DNA of 64,000 nt from Bacillus sp. UNC438CL73TsuS30 (GTDB lineage Bacteria > Bacillota > Bacilli > Bacillales > Cytobacillaceae): NCBI RefSeq assembly GCF_000482325.1, contig NZ_KI535295.1, forward strand, positions 1,419,999-1,483,998, in the 5' to 3' direction. Position 1 is the first letter of the stretch. Each line of letters begins with the position of its first letter. Shown piece after piece: positions 44,465 to 52,768 of the stretch. The position numbers and the translations under genes are program-made. Below the pieces are notes generated by a model that was not told where the DNA came from, searched no databases, and was given only the letters and a program-made list of their open reading frames with translations.

Positions 44465-45128
44465 CAAAAGTATTGCAGAACTGGAACGGGATTATTTAGA
44501 AATAGAGGGTTTTTCGGTTGAGATTGCTTTGACAGGGCAAGTTGGATTAAATAAGGCATTAATGAATGAGTTTGATTTAGTATTGCTTGACCTTATGCTT
44601 CCTCATGTAAATGGTTTTCAAATTTGTAAGGCAATCCGAACCGAGAAAGATATACCTGTTCTTATGGTGTCTGCGAAAAAAGAAGATATTGATAAAATTC
44701 TCGGATTTGGATTAGGGGCGGATGATTATATTGTAAAGCCATTCAGTCCTTCTGAACTGGTTGCAAGAGTCAAGGCCCATCTGTCTCGATATGAACGATT
44801 AAAAGGTAAGGAAGTACAAAATGATATTGCTTTTCGTGGTTTAAGAATCGATCAGGTGTCAAGGAGAGTCTTTGTTAATAATCATGAAGTGATAATTACT
44901 GCTAAGGAGTTTGATATCTTAACATTTTTGGCTCTTCATCCGGACCATGTATTTAGTAAAGAACAGTTGTTTGAAAGGATATGGGGGTTTGATTCATTAG
45001 GTGATATTTCAACAGTGACTGTCCACATACGAAAAATCCGTGAAAAAATTGAAACAGATCCTTCTAATCCTCAGTACATTGAAACTGTTTGGGGCGCGGG
45101 TTACAGATTTAAAGGGATAGCATTTTAA
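44430..45128 (+). CDS. OmpR/PhoB-family response regulator
   Basis: 232 residues. Receiver domain with the acidic pair in IIEDD, phosphorylated Asp in LVLLDLMLPHVNG, Lys in DDYIVKPFSPSELVARV; C-terminal winged helix (VTVHIRKIREKIETDPSNPQ, VWGAGYRF). It overlaps the kinase gene by 35 bases. Partner of the kinase just upstream. Confidence 0.94.
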   Translation: MKVKKILIIEDDKSIAELERDYLEIEGFSVEIALTGQVGLNKALMNEFDLVLLDLMLPHVNGFQICKAIRTEKDIPVLMVSAKKEDIDKILGFGLGADDYIVKPFSPSELVARVKAHLSRYERLKGKEVQNDIAFRGLRIDQVSRRVFVNNHEVIITAKEFDILTFLALHPDHVFSKEQLFERIWGFDSLGDISTVTVHIRKIREKIETDPSNPQYIETVWGAGYRFKGIAF

Positions 45129-45339
45129 TAAACATCAAAGTTATGGTTACTATAAAGTGTTGCAATTAATGGAAAACATATTAATTTCCGTTCCAGCAGG
45201 TATTACCGTAATATATTAGATTGGTAATGTAGGTCTATAATAATTTATCGAACAATACGAGGAATATTTCCACCATGAGCCTGAAAGATATTAGAATTTA
45301 ACAAGTTTATAAACGTAAAATCAATAGAAAGGTGATATT

Positions 45340-45516
45340 GTGAGAACATTTTTTGCAATCTTAATTATATGTTTTATGGCATTAGCTGGTTGTCAGAAGG
45401 AAGTAAAGCAATATGAAAATGTCAAATTAGTATAGGAGGGTGGTGTAAATAGCAATGGAGTTAACGAAGGATCTGGGAAACTGTATGACCATGTAACAGA
45501 ATTTAAATTTTATTAA
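45340..45516 (+). pseudogene. Small lipoprotein gene with one in-frame TAG
   Basis: GTG at 45340 follows AAAGGTG. Signal peptide with lipobox LAGC (FAILIICFMALAGC), short mature part QKEVKQYENVKLV, then TAG at 45433. The frame continues EGGVNSNGVNEGSGKLYDHV to TAA 45514. A single base change could explain the stop; alternatively a 31-residue lipopeptide is the real product. Confidence 0.5.
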
Positions 45517-45556
45517 TATTGTTTTAATTAAAAAGGACAAGAGGCGTTTTTTTAAT

Positions 45557-45637
45557 ATGAAATATCTTCTAGTAATTACATTAATTTTAATAGATATTTT
45601 AATTTTAATATCCGTGATATCCGGTGAATTAAAATAA
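45557..45637 (+). CDS. Small hydrophobic peptide A (26 aa)
   Basis: ATG at 45557 with AAGAGGCG about 12 bases upstream. One membrane helix: LLVITLILIDILILISVIS, ending GELK. It resembles the convergent peptide at 45695-45787 (shared DILILI.VI..E). The pair looks like small membrane peptides or toxins. No known family. Confidence 0.45.
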   Translation: MKYLLVITLILIDILILISVISGELK

Positions 45638-45694
45638 AGTATAAGTATAAATATAAAGGGTATTTAGATCTAAAAAGAAAATAAAATGACCTCA

Positions 45695-45787
45695 TTAGGT
45701 TAAATTCAAAAAGAAAAATTCACTACAGATTACAGCTATTAAGATTAGAATATCCATTATAATTAGTGCGATTATCAGACTTTTCAT
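45695..45787 (-). CDS. Small hydrophobic peptide B (30 aa)
   Basis: ATG at 45787, nine bases after AGAGGAT. One membrane helix (LIIALIIMDILILIAVI) and a tail CSEFFFLNLT. It matches peptide A over D-I-L-I-L-I-x-V-I-x-x-E and shares the MK start. It converges on A with a 57-bp gap. Confidence 0.5.
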   Translation of the reverse strand: MKSLIIALIIMDILILIAVICSEFFFLNLT

Positions 45788-46362
45788 CTAATAAGATCCT
45801 CTCGTTTTAGAGTGCTACAATTACCCAGATATCAAAAAGAAGAAGATGCCATGGACTTGCTCCGTTTGGTGGTCAGAAAAGCATAATTTTGTCTCTATAA
45901 TTTCAACTCTAGCTAAATATGTACTCCGTGTTTTTCTCATTCGAATTTTTCCAACCGCTGCAAGATCAATAGATAATTGTGTTTACAAAACAAAAGAATT
46001 AAAGGCTGCTTATGTGGCCGCCAGTAAATTGAGTAATTACAATATAAATCCCCCGATAATACTTTAATTATTTACAGAATCAGCATAGCGTCCATTCACC
46101 GCTTAATTACGTATTTAAATAACGATCACCTTTACGTCACCTTAGCCGGTGGCGTTTTTATTTTTTGTACAAGCATTCTACAAACTTCCGAATAAATTGA
46201 AAGTACAAGCTATAATGGGGGTGATGAATAAAGCAGGAATAATCTGTTACTCTAAAAAGACTTTTAGGCAAAAGGGAGAACCACAATCTGAAGTGGTTTT
46301 TCCTTTTCGAATCCACAGAATCCTGATCATGAATTGATAATATCGAAAATCTGAAAAGAAAT
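45788..46362. other. Stretch without a convincing gene; one terminator
   Basis: An open plus frame at 45846-46067 has no ribosome binding site and no recognisable features. At 46134-46168 GTCACC-TTAGCC-GGTGGCG followed by TTTTTATTTTTT forms a terminator. Another short open plus frame (46149-46337) is not supported. Confidence 0.45.
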
Positions 46363-46531
46363 ATGAGTTATGAACTACAAAAATATAAATGTATTTCTGT
46401 TGATGATGAAATGATTAATCACTTAAATGAGCATTTACCTATTATAAGAACCTACTTTCATTCGCTTGAACGCCCAGAGTTTGGGTTAGCTTACTAGGGA
46501 ATTACCATTATTCCACCTGATTTTTTATCAA
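46363..46531 (+). pseudogene. 5' fragment of an unknown gene with TAG, cut by a repeat
   Basis: ATG 46363 reads MSYELQKYKCISVDDEMINH and LPIIRTYFHSLERPEFGLAY to TAG 46495, then in frame GITIIPPDFLSIE until the repeat starts at 46534. The sequence looks like a real N-terminus. Family not recognised. Confidence 0.45.
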
Positions 46532-46533
46532 TT

Positions 46534-46620
46534 GAGCTAACGAGCAGGTTATTGAAGATTCTGCTGCCATCGATGCAGCATTTTTTATTGTGATAACGGG
46601 AGGTTAGTTGAAGATAGATG
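46534..46620 (+). repeat. Dispersed repeat, variant copy
   Basis: GAGCTAACGAGCAGGTTATT, hairpin CTGCTGCCATCGATGCAGCA plus TTTTTT, right arm GATAACGGGAGGTTAGTTGA. The outer left arm is absent. Confidence 0.75.
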
Positions 46621-46672
46621 TTTAACTTATGTTCAACAATGCGGTCATTTAATTGAATAAGACTACACCAAA

Positions 46673-46709
46673 ATTCGCTTTCCCTTACTTACGGAAAGCG
46701 ATTTTTTTG
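46673..46709 (+). terminator. Rho-independent terminator
   Basis: AATTCGCTTTCC / GGAAAGCGATT stem followed by TTTTTTG. Confidence 0.8.
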
Positions 46710-46781
46710 ATTGATATTTCCCTTGTTATCGAACTTTACTTTAAGATCTTTTGACCAATTTTGAAAATGTAGTTGATTATT

Positions 46782-46827
46782 CAGTTGAACTGCATATGAT
46801 ATTATTAAGTTGAACTATATAGCTGAA
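46782..46827. promoter_or_regulatory. Palindromic operator candidate for the second PadR gene
   Basis: CAGTTGAACTG is a perfect 11-bp palindrome at 46782-46792; GTTGAACT repeats at about 46809 and GCTGAACTG at about 46820. All lie within 65 bp of the PadR start. Confidence 0.5.
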
Positions 46828-46846
46828 CTGAATAAAGGGTGAGGAT

Positions 46847-47164
46847 ATGAAACATAAATTATTACCGTTGACTGAAACCATGCATTATATTTTATTAGCT
46901 CTGCGTGAACCACTCCATGGCTATGCCGTAATGCAGAAGATAGAAGAGATAAGTAAAGGTACTGTTATTTTAGCAGCTGGTACATTATACGGTGCGATTG
47001 AAAACTTGAATAAGCATGGTTGGATTGAACCTGTTGGAGAGTCAGGTCGGAGAAAAGTTTATATGATAACTACAGAAGGAAGTTCAATTTTGAAAATGGA
47101 ACAAAACAGGTTATTGCATATTTTATCGCTGTACGAAGGAAGTGAATCGAATGAAGAAATTTAA
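46847..47164 (+). CDS. PadR-family transcriptional regulator
   Basis: 105 residues, PadR winged helix: MHYILLALREPLHGYAVMQK, GTLYGAIENLNKHGWIEPVG and GRRKVYMITTEGSSIL. ATG follows GGGTGAGG. It overlaps the DUF2812 gene by 14 bases, a common pairing. Confidence 0.92.
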   Translation: MKHKLLPLTETMHYILLALREPLHGYAVMQKIEEISKGTVILAAGTLYGAIENLNKHGWIEPVGESGRRKVYMITTEGSSILKMEQNRLLHILSLYEGSESNEEI

Positions 47165-47720
47165 GATATTTTTTGATATTGAAAAAGAAGAGAAATGGCT
47201 GAATGAGCAATTACAAAAAGGCTATCGTTGTACAAATATTAGTGGATTAGGAATATATACTTTTGAAAAGACCAACAAGAGATATGTGATGCGACTGGAT
47301 TATCAAGATTATTTATCAAAGAAAAAGTTCAAAGATTACAAAGGGATATATGAAGACTTCGGTTGGATTTATATAAATGGCTCCTGTCTTGGTGGAATTC
47401 GATATTGGCAAAAAGTAGATGATGATCAAAATGAAATTTTCTCAGATCGCCAATCGAAGAGTAATTATTATAAAAGATTGATGGGTTATTCATCTGGTTT
47501 AGGTCTACCGTTATTGTCTATTTCTTACATGCTTTACAAAGATACAGGTTTATATTTAGCCGAAGGTCTTTGGAGTATGAAAGGTGCATTATTTTGGAAA
47601 GCATTTTTATTTGAAACTCCATTTGCCCTTTTGAGGTTGCTTCCCGCCCTTATGGTTGTTTTCTTTGGCAGCAGTTTCTATAAAGCTTATCGCAAGTATT
47701 CAATGTTAAAAGAAAAATAA
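47151..47720 (+). CDS. DUF2812-domain membrane protein
   Basis: 189 residues. Cytoplasmic N-terminal DUF2812 part (FDIEKEEKWLNEQLQKGYRC, YVMRLDYQDYLS, YKGIYEDFGWIYI) then two hydrophobic segments (LPLLSISYMLYKDTGLYL; FALLRLLPALMVVFFG). ATG 47151 follows GGAAGTG. Always near PadR; function unknown. Confidence 0.85.
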   Translation: MKKFKIFFDIEKEEKWLNEQLQKGYRCTNISGLGIYTFEKTNKRYVMRLDYQDYLSKKKFKDYKGIYEDFGWIYINGSCLGGIRYWQKVDDDQNEIFSDRQSKSNYYKRLMGYSSGLGLPLLSISYMLYKDTGLYLAEGLWSMKGALFWKAFLFETPFALLRLLPALMVVFFGSSFYKAYRKYSMLKEK

Positions 47721-47814
47721 TGCTAGGCGGATAATAATGAACTTTTTTAATCCATAGAAGTAATGGTAAAATTTCCTATATGGGTAATCGGTATTTTTTT
47801 CCACTTTAGAAGGG

Positions 47815-48171
47815 GTGTTGATTGCCGCAGCCGCCGCAAACTGTGGGTCTACCAATCACTTGGATTTGTTTGTCCCTTTGATGGCTCTTATTGTCGGTGC
47901 TCATTTCTTTCCTCTAGCGCACCTTTTCCAGGTTAAGATCCATTATATTTCGGGTACTCTTCTCTGTCTGCTTTCTGCAATCACACTTCTAACTTTGCCT
48001 GTGGGAGTTACCTTGGGAAATCATCAAATTATGGTATGGTGGACAACTATCGGTTTTGGCTCTGTCCTGATATTGTGGGGGACCGGGGTGGCAGTTTGGC
48101 TTACAGGCCATAGACTGATGAACAAGGCTCTGAATGGGTGCAAAGAAGCTGAGGTATCTATCAGGTTTTAA
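47815..48171 (+). CDS. Membrane protein, possibly 5'-truncated
   Basis: From a GTG at 47815, 118 residues with about three membrane segments (LFVPLMALIVGAHFFPLAHL; YISGTLLCLLSAITLLTLP; WWTTIGFGSVLILWGTGVAV). The first residues (AAAAANCGSTNHLD) look like a loop, so one or more helices may be missing at the 5' end; an in-frame TAA is at about 47787. Composition is GC-richer than its neighbours. Family not certain. Confidence 0.5.
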   Translation: MLIAAAAANCGSTNHLDLFVPLMALIVGAHFFPLAHLFQVKIHYISGTLLCLLSAITLLTLPVGVTLGNHQIMVWWTTIGFGSVLILWGTGVAVWLTGHRLMNKALNGCKEAEVSIRF

Positions 48172-48352
48172 TTTAGCCTTTTAGATAAATAAATTATTAC
48201 TATCACTAAATGGTTATGTAAAATGGGCAGATAAAGAAATGTGCTTTTCTTATTTAGCAATCGGGAGCTTTCGGATAAGAGCTTAATTTTCATTCAAGGG
48301 CCATATTGCTGTAAAAAAACCAAGGGAATTTGGATAATTATGATAAAGTAGA
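48172..48352. other. AT-rich spacer
   Basis: No gene or clear signal between the membrane protein gene and the repeat copy at 48353. Confidence 0.5.
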
Positions 48353-48402
48353 GATTGTGAAGGACTGTACTTAAGGTAACGGGAGTTAGTGAAAGAAGAA
48401 TG
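48353..48402 (+). repeat. Dispersed repeat with the centre deleted
   Basis: Left arm GATTGTGAAGGACTGTACTT and AAGGTAACGGG run straight into right-arm-like AGTTAGTGAAAGAAGAATG. Confidence 0.7.
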
Positions 48403-48489
48403 AATTTTAATTTCGAGAATATATAGGAAATAATATAAGTTTTATAGAAAATAGTTAGAAAGCCCGTTTTTAAAGGGAGGGATTTTTGA

Positions 48490-49032
48490 ATGGCAAAATT
48501 GATTTATCATATAGCAATTACACTTGATAATTTTATTGCAGATTTGAATGGAGTAGCTGACGATTCTATATTTTTAAATCAGGGTGATCATGTTACAGAT
48601 TTCATATCCGATATTCAACAATATGATGCGGTATTAATGGGGGGAAAAACGTATGAATACGGCTTTCAATTCGGTCTTAAGCCGGGTGAGCCTAGCCCAT
48701 ATAAGTTGAAGCATTATATTTTCTCAAATTCAATGCAGTTTGAATCAAACGATGAAGTGAAATTAATTAAAAATAACGCGGTAAGCTTTATTCAAGATCT
48801 CAAAATGAAGGAAGATGGAAAGTTGTGGCTCTGTGGGGGAGGTAAATTGGCGGGTTCATTACTTCAACATAAACTTATTGATCAATTAGTCTTAAAAGTT
48901 AACCCTGTAATGATTGGCACGGGGATACCTCTATTTGGCAGTGTTAAACCTCGTTTGAATTTGGAATTAGTTGACATGAAACAATATTCGAACGGAGTCC
49001 TTAAATCAACGTATAATATCAATTATTCTTAG
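48490..49032 (+). CDS. Dihydrofolate-reductase-like (RibD C-terminal) protein
   Basis: 180 residues of the RibD_C/YwjB-like fold: LIYHIAITLDNFIADLNGVA at the N-terminus, MGGKTYEYGFQFG, and the dinucleotide-binding LWLCGGGKLAGSLLQHKLID. Family members are NADPH-binding reductases of uncertain substrate. ATG follows GGGAGGG. Intact. Confidence 0.87.
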   Translation: MAKLIYHIAITLDNFIADLNGVADDSIFLNQGDHVTDFISDIQQYDAVLMGGKTYEYGFQFGLKPGEPSPYKLKHYIFSNSMQFESNDEVKLIKNNAVSFIQDLKMKEDGKLWLCGGGKLAGSLLQHKLIDQLVLKVNPVMIGTGIPLFGSVKPRLNLELVDMKQYSNGVLKSTYNINYS

Positions 49033-49088
49033 AGATAAAGGTGAAAATCAAGTGCCCTTAGTTATTATAATATACGAGGAGTAAGAAG

Positions 49089-49544
49089 ATGGAATTACAG
49101 ACAGAAAGACTTAAAATCGTTCCTTGTACAGATGAATTATTATCAATGATTTCAACAGAAGAATACAAAATTGGCCCTCATATAAAGATGTTTTTGGAGA
49201 AACTTAGAGAGGATTCTACTCAATTAGGTTGGGGTGTATGGCTAGTTATCAATAGAGAAAACAATACGATTATTGGTGATATTGGATTTAAAGGTAAACC
49301 TAATTCAGAAAATACGGTTGAAGTAGGATATGGAATCATACCCTCAGCACAAAACAAAGGTTATGCAACTGAAGCCGTAAATGAAATTATTAAGTGGGCG
49401 TTTACAAATGTAGATGTAGATAAAGTAGTTGCTGAGTGCCTACATGATAATATTCCATCCATTAAAGTGTTAGAAAAGTTGAATATGAATAAAATTGGAA
49501 CAGTGAATGATATGTTAAAATGGGAATTAAAAAAGGTGAGATGA
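49089..49544 (+). CDS. GNAT N-acetyltransferase (RimJ/RimL-like)
   Basis: 151 residues. Motif A is in GYGIIPSAQNKGYATEAVNE, with ECLHDNIPSIKVLEKLNMNK as motif B. It starts MELQTERLKIVPC, typical of the RimJ/RimL group that acetylates N-terminal or antibiotic amines. ATG follows ACGAGGAG. Confidence 0.88.
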   Translation: MELQTERLKIVPCTDELLSMISTEEYKIGPHIKMFLEKLREDSTQLGWGVWLVINRENNTIIGDIGFKGKPNSENTVEVGYGIIPSAQNKGYATEAVNEIIKWAFTNVDVDKVVAECLHDNIPSIKVLEKLNMNKIGTVNDMLKWELKKVR

Positions 49545-49702
49545 CCACAATTTAATCATTTTAATATTGGAGCTATCTGTATGGAAATTAATGAGAAATG
49601 TTTGAAGCCCTACATTGCTTAATGGAAACTCAAGATGGTAAATACTATTTCATTTTTTAATCGCAAAAGAAAATTAAATTTCAAATAAAACTTTTTCAAG
49701 AA
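49545..49702. other. Spacer after the GNAT gene
   Basis: AT-rich; a short ATG frame at about 49580 ends early and is not supported. Confidence 0.3.
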
Positions 49703-49744
49703 AAGGGCGCCATTCTTCAGTAAGAATTGCGCTCTTTCTTTATG
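49703..49744 (+). terminator. Rho-independent terminator
   Basis: AAAGGGCGC ... GCGCTCTTT outer stem with inner CTT/AAG, followed by CTTTATG. Confidence 0.65.
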
Positions 49745-49804
49745 TTAAGGACCAGATTGTTGAGGAACATAGTCAATAAAGAATGGATATTTATGTTGAA
49801 AAAT

Positions 49805-49850
49805 AGATTGTGAAGGAATTCGCTTAAACGTGGCAGGTTAGTGGAAAAAA
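49805..49850 (+). repeat. Dispersed repeat, arms fused without the centre
   Basis: AGATTGTGAAGGAATTCGCT then TAAACGTGGCAGGTTAGTGG. Confidence 0.65.
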
Positions 49851-49926
49851 AGTCTTAGCTGTCACTTTTGATAAAAACACCTTTGATGCCGTAAAAATGG
49901 GCTCTTTTGACGAAAAGTTTTATTGA
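49851..49926 (+). pseudogene. C-terminal scrap joined to a repeat arm
   Basis: Directly after the right arm one frame reads VLAVTFDKNTFDAVKMGSFD and EKFY to TGA 49924. The rest of the gene is missing. Confidence 0.35.
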
Positions 49927-49979
49927 CAAGAGAGGCTATTCAGTAATACTATATACTAGTAATCAGTAATACTGAATAT
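49923..49979 (+). promoter_or_regulatory. Promoter and operator of the PadR/DUF1048 genes
   Basis: TTGACA (49923-49928) and TACTAT (49947-49952), 18 bp apart, with CAGTAATACT at 49941 and the perfect CAGTA-A-TACTG palindrome at 49964-49974. The palindrome overlaps the probable transcription start, as expected of an autoregulated PadR operon. Confidence 0.6.
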
Positions 49980-50047
49980 CTGTATCACAAAATACCTGTG
50001 TTACAGAGTACTGAAAAATATAAGTCAAATACAAAAGGAAGATTAAA

Positions 50048-50392
50048 TTGGAAAATATCACGGAAATGCTGAAAGGGGTGCTTGAGGGCTGTGTGCTTGA
50101 AATCATCAGCCGTGGCGAAACTTACGGCTATGAAATCACGCAACAGCTGCGAGAACTTGGCTTCTCTGATGTGGTTGAAGGCACAGTTTATACGATTACA
50201 ATAAGGCTTGAGAAAAACAATCTGGTGGACATCGAGAAAAAGCCATCCACTATGGGACCGCCGAGAAAATTTTACACCCTCAATGCGGCAGGTCAAGAGC
50301 AACTTAAAATTTTTTGGAAAAAATGGGATTTCATCTCAAGTAAAATGAACGAACTTAAAACTAAAATAAAATTAAAAGGAGAAGTAATATGA
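50048..50392 (+). CDS. PadR-family regulator of the DUF1048/ABC module
   Basis: 114 residues, PadR winged helix: [52 protein letters not shown] and [19 protein letters not shown] start follows AAAGGAAG. It overlaps the DUF1048 gene by four bases. Confidence 0.92.
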   Translation: MENITEMLKGVLEGCVLEIISRGETYGYEITQQLRELGFSDVVEGTVYTITIRLEKNNLVDIEKKPSTMGPPRKFYTLNAAGQEQLKIFWKKWDFISSKMNELKTKIKLKGEVI

Positions 50393-50730
50393 GTATTTTT
50401 GAAAAAATTATCGGAAGTTTGGATGACAAGCGGGAATGGAGGGCGATGGAGGCGCGTGCGAAGGCACTTCCAAGTGAGTACCGCAACGCTTACAAAGCTA
50501 TCCAAAAATATATGTGGACTGCTGGTGGTGGTCCTACCGACTGGAAGGACAGCAGCCGTATCTTTGGCGGTATTCTAGACCTCTTCGAGGAAGGAGCAGC
50601 GGAAGGCAAGAAAGTCACTGACCTTACGGGCGAGGACGTGGCTGCTTTCTGCGACGAGCTAGTGAAGGATGAGCAAACTTGGAAGGATAAATATCGCAAG
50701 AAGTTGAATGATACGATTGGTCGTGGCTAA
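50389..50730 (+). CDS. DUF1048-domain protein
   Basis: 113 residues, soluble, helical: [40 protein letters not shown] and [20 protein letters not shown] are typical of DUF1048. ATG follows AAAGGAG. DUF1048 proteins sit between PadR and ABC genes, function unknown. Confidence 0.9.
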   Translation: MSIFEKIIGSLDDKREWRAMEARAKALPSEYRNAYKAIQKYMWTAGGGPTDWKDSSRIFGGILDLFEEGAAEGKKVTDLTGEDVAAFCDELVKDEQTWKDKYRKKLNDTIGRG

Positions 50731-50786
50731 CGGAGAAATCCTAGTGGATTTTCGCCTAGCATCGACACTAACGACGCAAAACATCA

Positions 50787-50906
50787 CTGGGGACTGAAGA
50801 AGTGGCTTCCTTTGCCGACGAACTAGTGGCAAACGCTAAAACCTATGTCGACAAGTATCGTGAAGATTTTAACCTGAGTATCATGAAGCGATTGGGAAAA
50901 AAGTAA
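50787..50906 (+). pseudogene. Second DUF1048 gene, C-terminal remnant
   Basis: TEEVASFADELVANAKTYVD and KYREDFNLSIMKRLGKK to TAA 50904 matches the end of DUF1048 proteins, distinct from the intact one. The upstream half is lost between 50731 and 50786. Confidence 0.65.
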
Positions 50907-50984
50907 ATTCAATAGATAATTTCGACTGAATAGCAGGTTACTAATGTAATGTGTCACCTTCACTATTCAGTTATATTTTTAATC

Positions 50985-51030
50985 CGGTAGTAAGTAATAC
51001 AGAATATCAGTCTGACAGAGTAGTGGGGTT
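50985..51030 (+). promoter_or_regulatory. PadR-site-like sequence before the ABC genes
   Basis: GTAAGTAATACAGAATATCA shares AGTAATAC.GAATATC with the operator at 49964-49980. It suggests the same PadR controls both the DUF1048 genes and the ABC transporter. Confidence 0.45.
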
Positions 51031-51077
51031 TATCCAATCTAGCGCCTTGCTGCGCTTATTACAAGGAGGAAAAAAGT

Positions 51078-51839
51078 ATGAGCAAAGCTGCTATTTCTGT
51101 AAAAGGGTTAAAAAAATCCTTTAAAGATAAGGAAGTCTTAAAGGGGGTGGATTTTGAGGTGCGGCGTGGTGAAATCTTCGCACTATTGGGCTCAAATGGA
51201 GCGGGCAAGACGACGACGGTCAACATCCTCTCGACGCTGATGAAGCCCGATGATGGCGAAGTAGGTATTTGCGGCTTTGACGTCCAGCGTCAACCGGATC
51301 ATGTTCGCCAAAGTATTAGCCTGACAGGGCAGTTCTCTAGCTTAGACGGCATGCTCACAGGAAGGGAAAACCTGATGATGATCGCCAAGTTACGGGGAGT
51401 TTCCAATCCCGCTCAATTCGTCGACAATCTGCTTGCAAGATTCAGCCTGCGTGACGCGGCCAACCGCCGGGCGGACAAATATTCCGGCGGGATGAAGCGC
51501 CGGCTTGACATCGCCATGAGCCTTATTGGGACCCCAGCAGTCATTTTTCTCGACGAACCGACGACAGGTCTAGACCCCGAAGCGCGGATTGAAGTCTGGG
51601 ATACCATTAAGAAACTTGCCGTCGGCGGCACGACCATCTTGCTGACGACCCAGTACCTGGAGGAAGCTGAACAACTGGCGGACCGTATCGCCATCCTGCA
51701 TGGCGGAAAAATCATCACGACCGGTACCCTTACCGAACTCAAAGAGATGTTCCCTCCAGCGAGAGTGGAGTACATCGAGAAGCAGCCGACATTGGAGGAA
51801 ATTTTCCTAGCGATCATCGGCAAAAAGGAGGAGATGTAA
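51078..51839 (+). CDS. Daunorubicin-type ABC transporter ATPase (DrrA-like)
   Basis: 253 residues. Walker A LLGSNGAGKTTTVNIL, signature KYSGGMKRRLDIAMSL, Walker B VIFLDEPTTGLDPEARIEVW and the H-loop region (Gln here, LLTTQYLEEAEQL, as is usual for DrrA-like ATPases). C-terminus has QPTLEEIFLAI. ATG follows AAGGAGG. Codons are GC-richer than in the neighbouring genes, so it was probably acquired. Confidence 0.93.
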   Translation: MSKAAISVKGLKKSFKDKEVLKGVDFEVRRGEIFALLGSNGAGKTTTVNILSTLMKPDDGEVGICGFDVQRQPDHVRQSISLTGQFSSLDGMLTGRENLMMIAKLRGVSNPAQFVDNLLARFSLRDAANRRADKYSGGMKRRLDIAMSLIGTPAVIFLDEPTTGLDPEARIEVWDTIKKLAVGGTTILLTTQYLEEAEQLADRIAILHGGKIITTGTLTELKEMFPPARVEYIEKQPTLEEIFLAIIGKKEEM

Positions 51840-52589
51840 ATGAAAAACAAAACAGGGGTATTACTAGGGCGTTTAATGCGCAACATCATGCGCAGCCCGG
51901 ATACGATTATTACGGTGACGATTACGCCGATTATGATGATGCTGCTGTTTGTCTACGTATTTGGCGGAGCTATAGAGACAGGCACGGACAACTACGTCAA
52001 TTATTTATTGCCGGGAATCTTGCTGATGGCTATCGCTTCCGGCGTCGCTTACACTTCCTTGCGGCTTTTTAACGATGTAAAGAGCGGATTGATGGCGCGT
52101 TTCATTACCATGCCCATCAAGCGCTCGTCGATATTGTGGGCTCACGTGTTGACCTCGCTTGTTTCTAATGCGCTTACTGTCGTGGTGGTTATCCTCGTCG
52201 CGCTCTTGATTGGCTTCCGTTCCAGCGCTGATATCTTGGATTGGCTCGCGGTAGCTGGGATACTCGGGTTGTTTACGCTAGCGCTGACATGGCTTGCGGT
52301 CATTCCCGGATTAACAGCGAGGTCTATGGAAGGGGCGACAGCCTACTCATACCCGCTAATTTTCCTGCCGTTTATCAGTTCGGCCTTTGTCCCTACCGAA
52401 ACCATGCCTAAAATTGTCCGTGCGTTCGCTGAGAACCAGCCTGTGACTTCAATCGTGAATGCGATTCGTGCCCTCTTGTACGAAGGGTCTGTTGGCAATA
52501 GTATCTGGATTGCGCTTGCCTGGTGCGTCGGCATCATGGTCATCGCTTATTTCTTCGCCAGTATACAATTTAAACGCCAGGTAGGGTAA
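51840..52589 (+). CDS. Daunorubicin-type ABC-2 permease (DrrB-like)
   Basis: 249 residues, six membrane segments; MRSPDTIITVTITPIMMMLL and FVYVFGGAI near the start and PLIFLPFISSAFVPTETMPK near the end are typical of the DrrB group. It starts immediately after the ATPase stop, with AAGGAGGAG inside that gene. Together they form a drug or toxic-compound exporter; substrate unknown. Confidence 0.92.
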   Translation: MKNKTGVLLGRLMRNIMRSPDTIITVTITPIMMMLLFVYVFGGAIETGTDNYVNYLLPGILLMAIASGVAYTSLRLFNDVKSGLMARFITMPIKRSSILWAHVLTSLVSNALTVVVVILVALLIGFRSSADILDWLAVAGILGLFTLALTWLAVIPGLTARSMEGATAYSYPLIFLPFISSAFVPTETMPKIVRAFAENQPVTSIVNAIRALLYEGSVGNSIWIALAWCVGIMVIAYFFASIQFKRQVG

Positions 52590-52626
52590 GGACACCATTA
52601 TGGAATTTTAGCCATATCAATAGTCA

Positions 52627-52768
52627 GCCGCTGCGATGAATGCATTTGCTTCATATGGAAGACTGCTTAAAAGCGGTTCAACCATCGATGAAATAATGGA
52701 AATCCTCAAATATGGTGTGGTTGGTGGCGGCTCAATCACTTATACAACTAAAAGTTGCCATAAAAATA
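52627..52768 (+). pseudogene. Fragment of an unknown gene
   Basis: One frame reads AAMNAFASYGRLLKSGSTID, EIMEILKYGVVGGGSI and merges into a repeat at 52769. No start site upstream (TAG at 52621). It may be the remains of another gene of this module. Confidence 0.3.
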
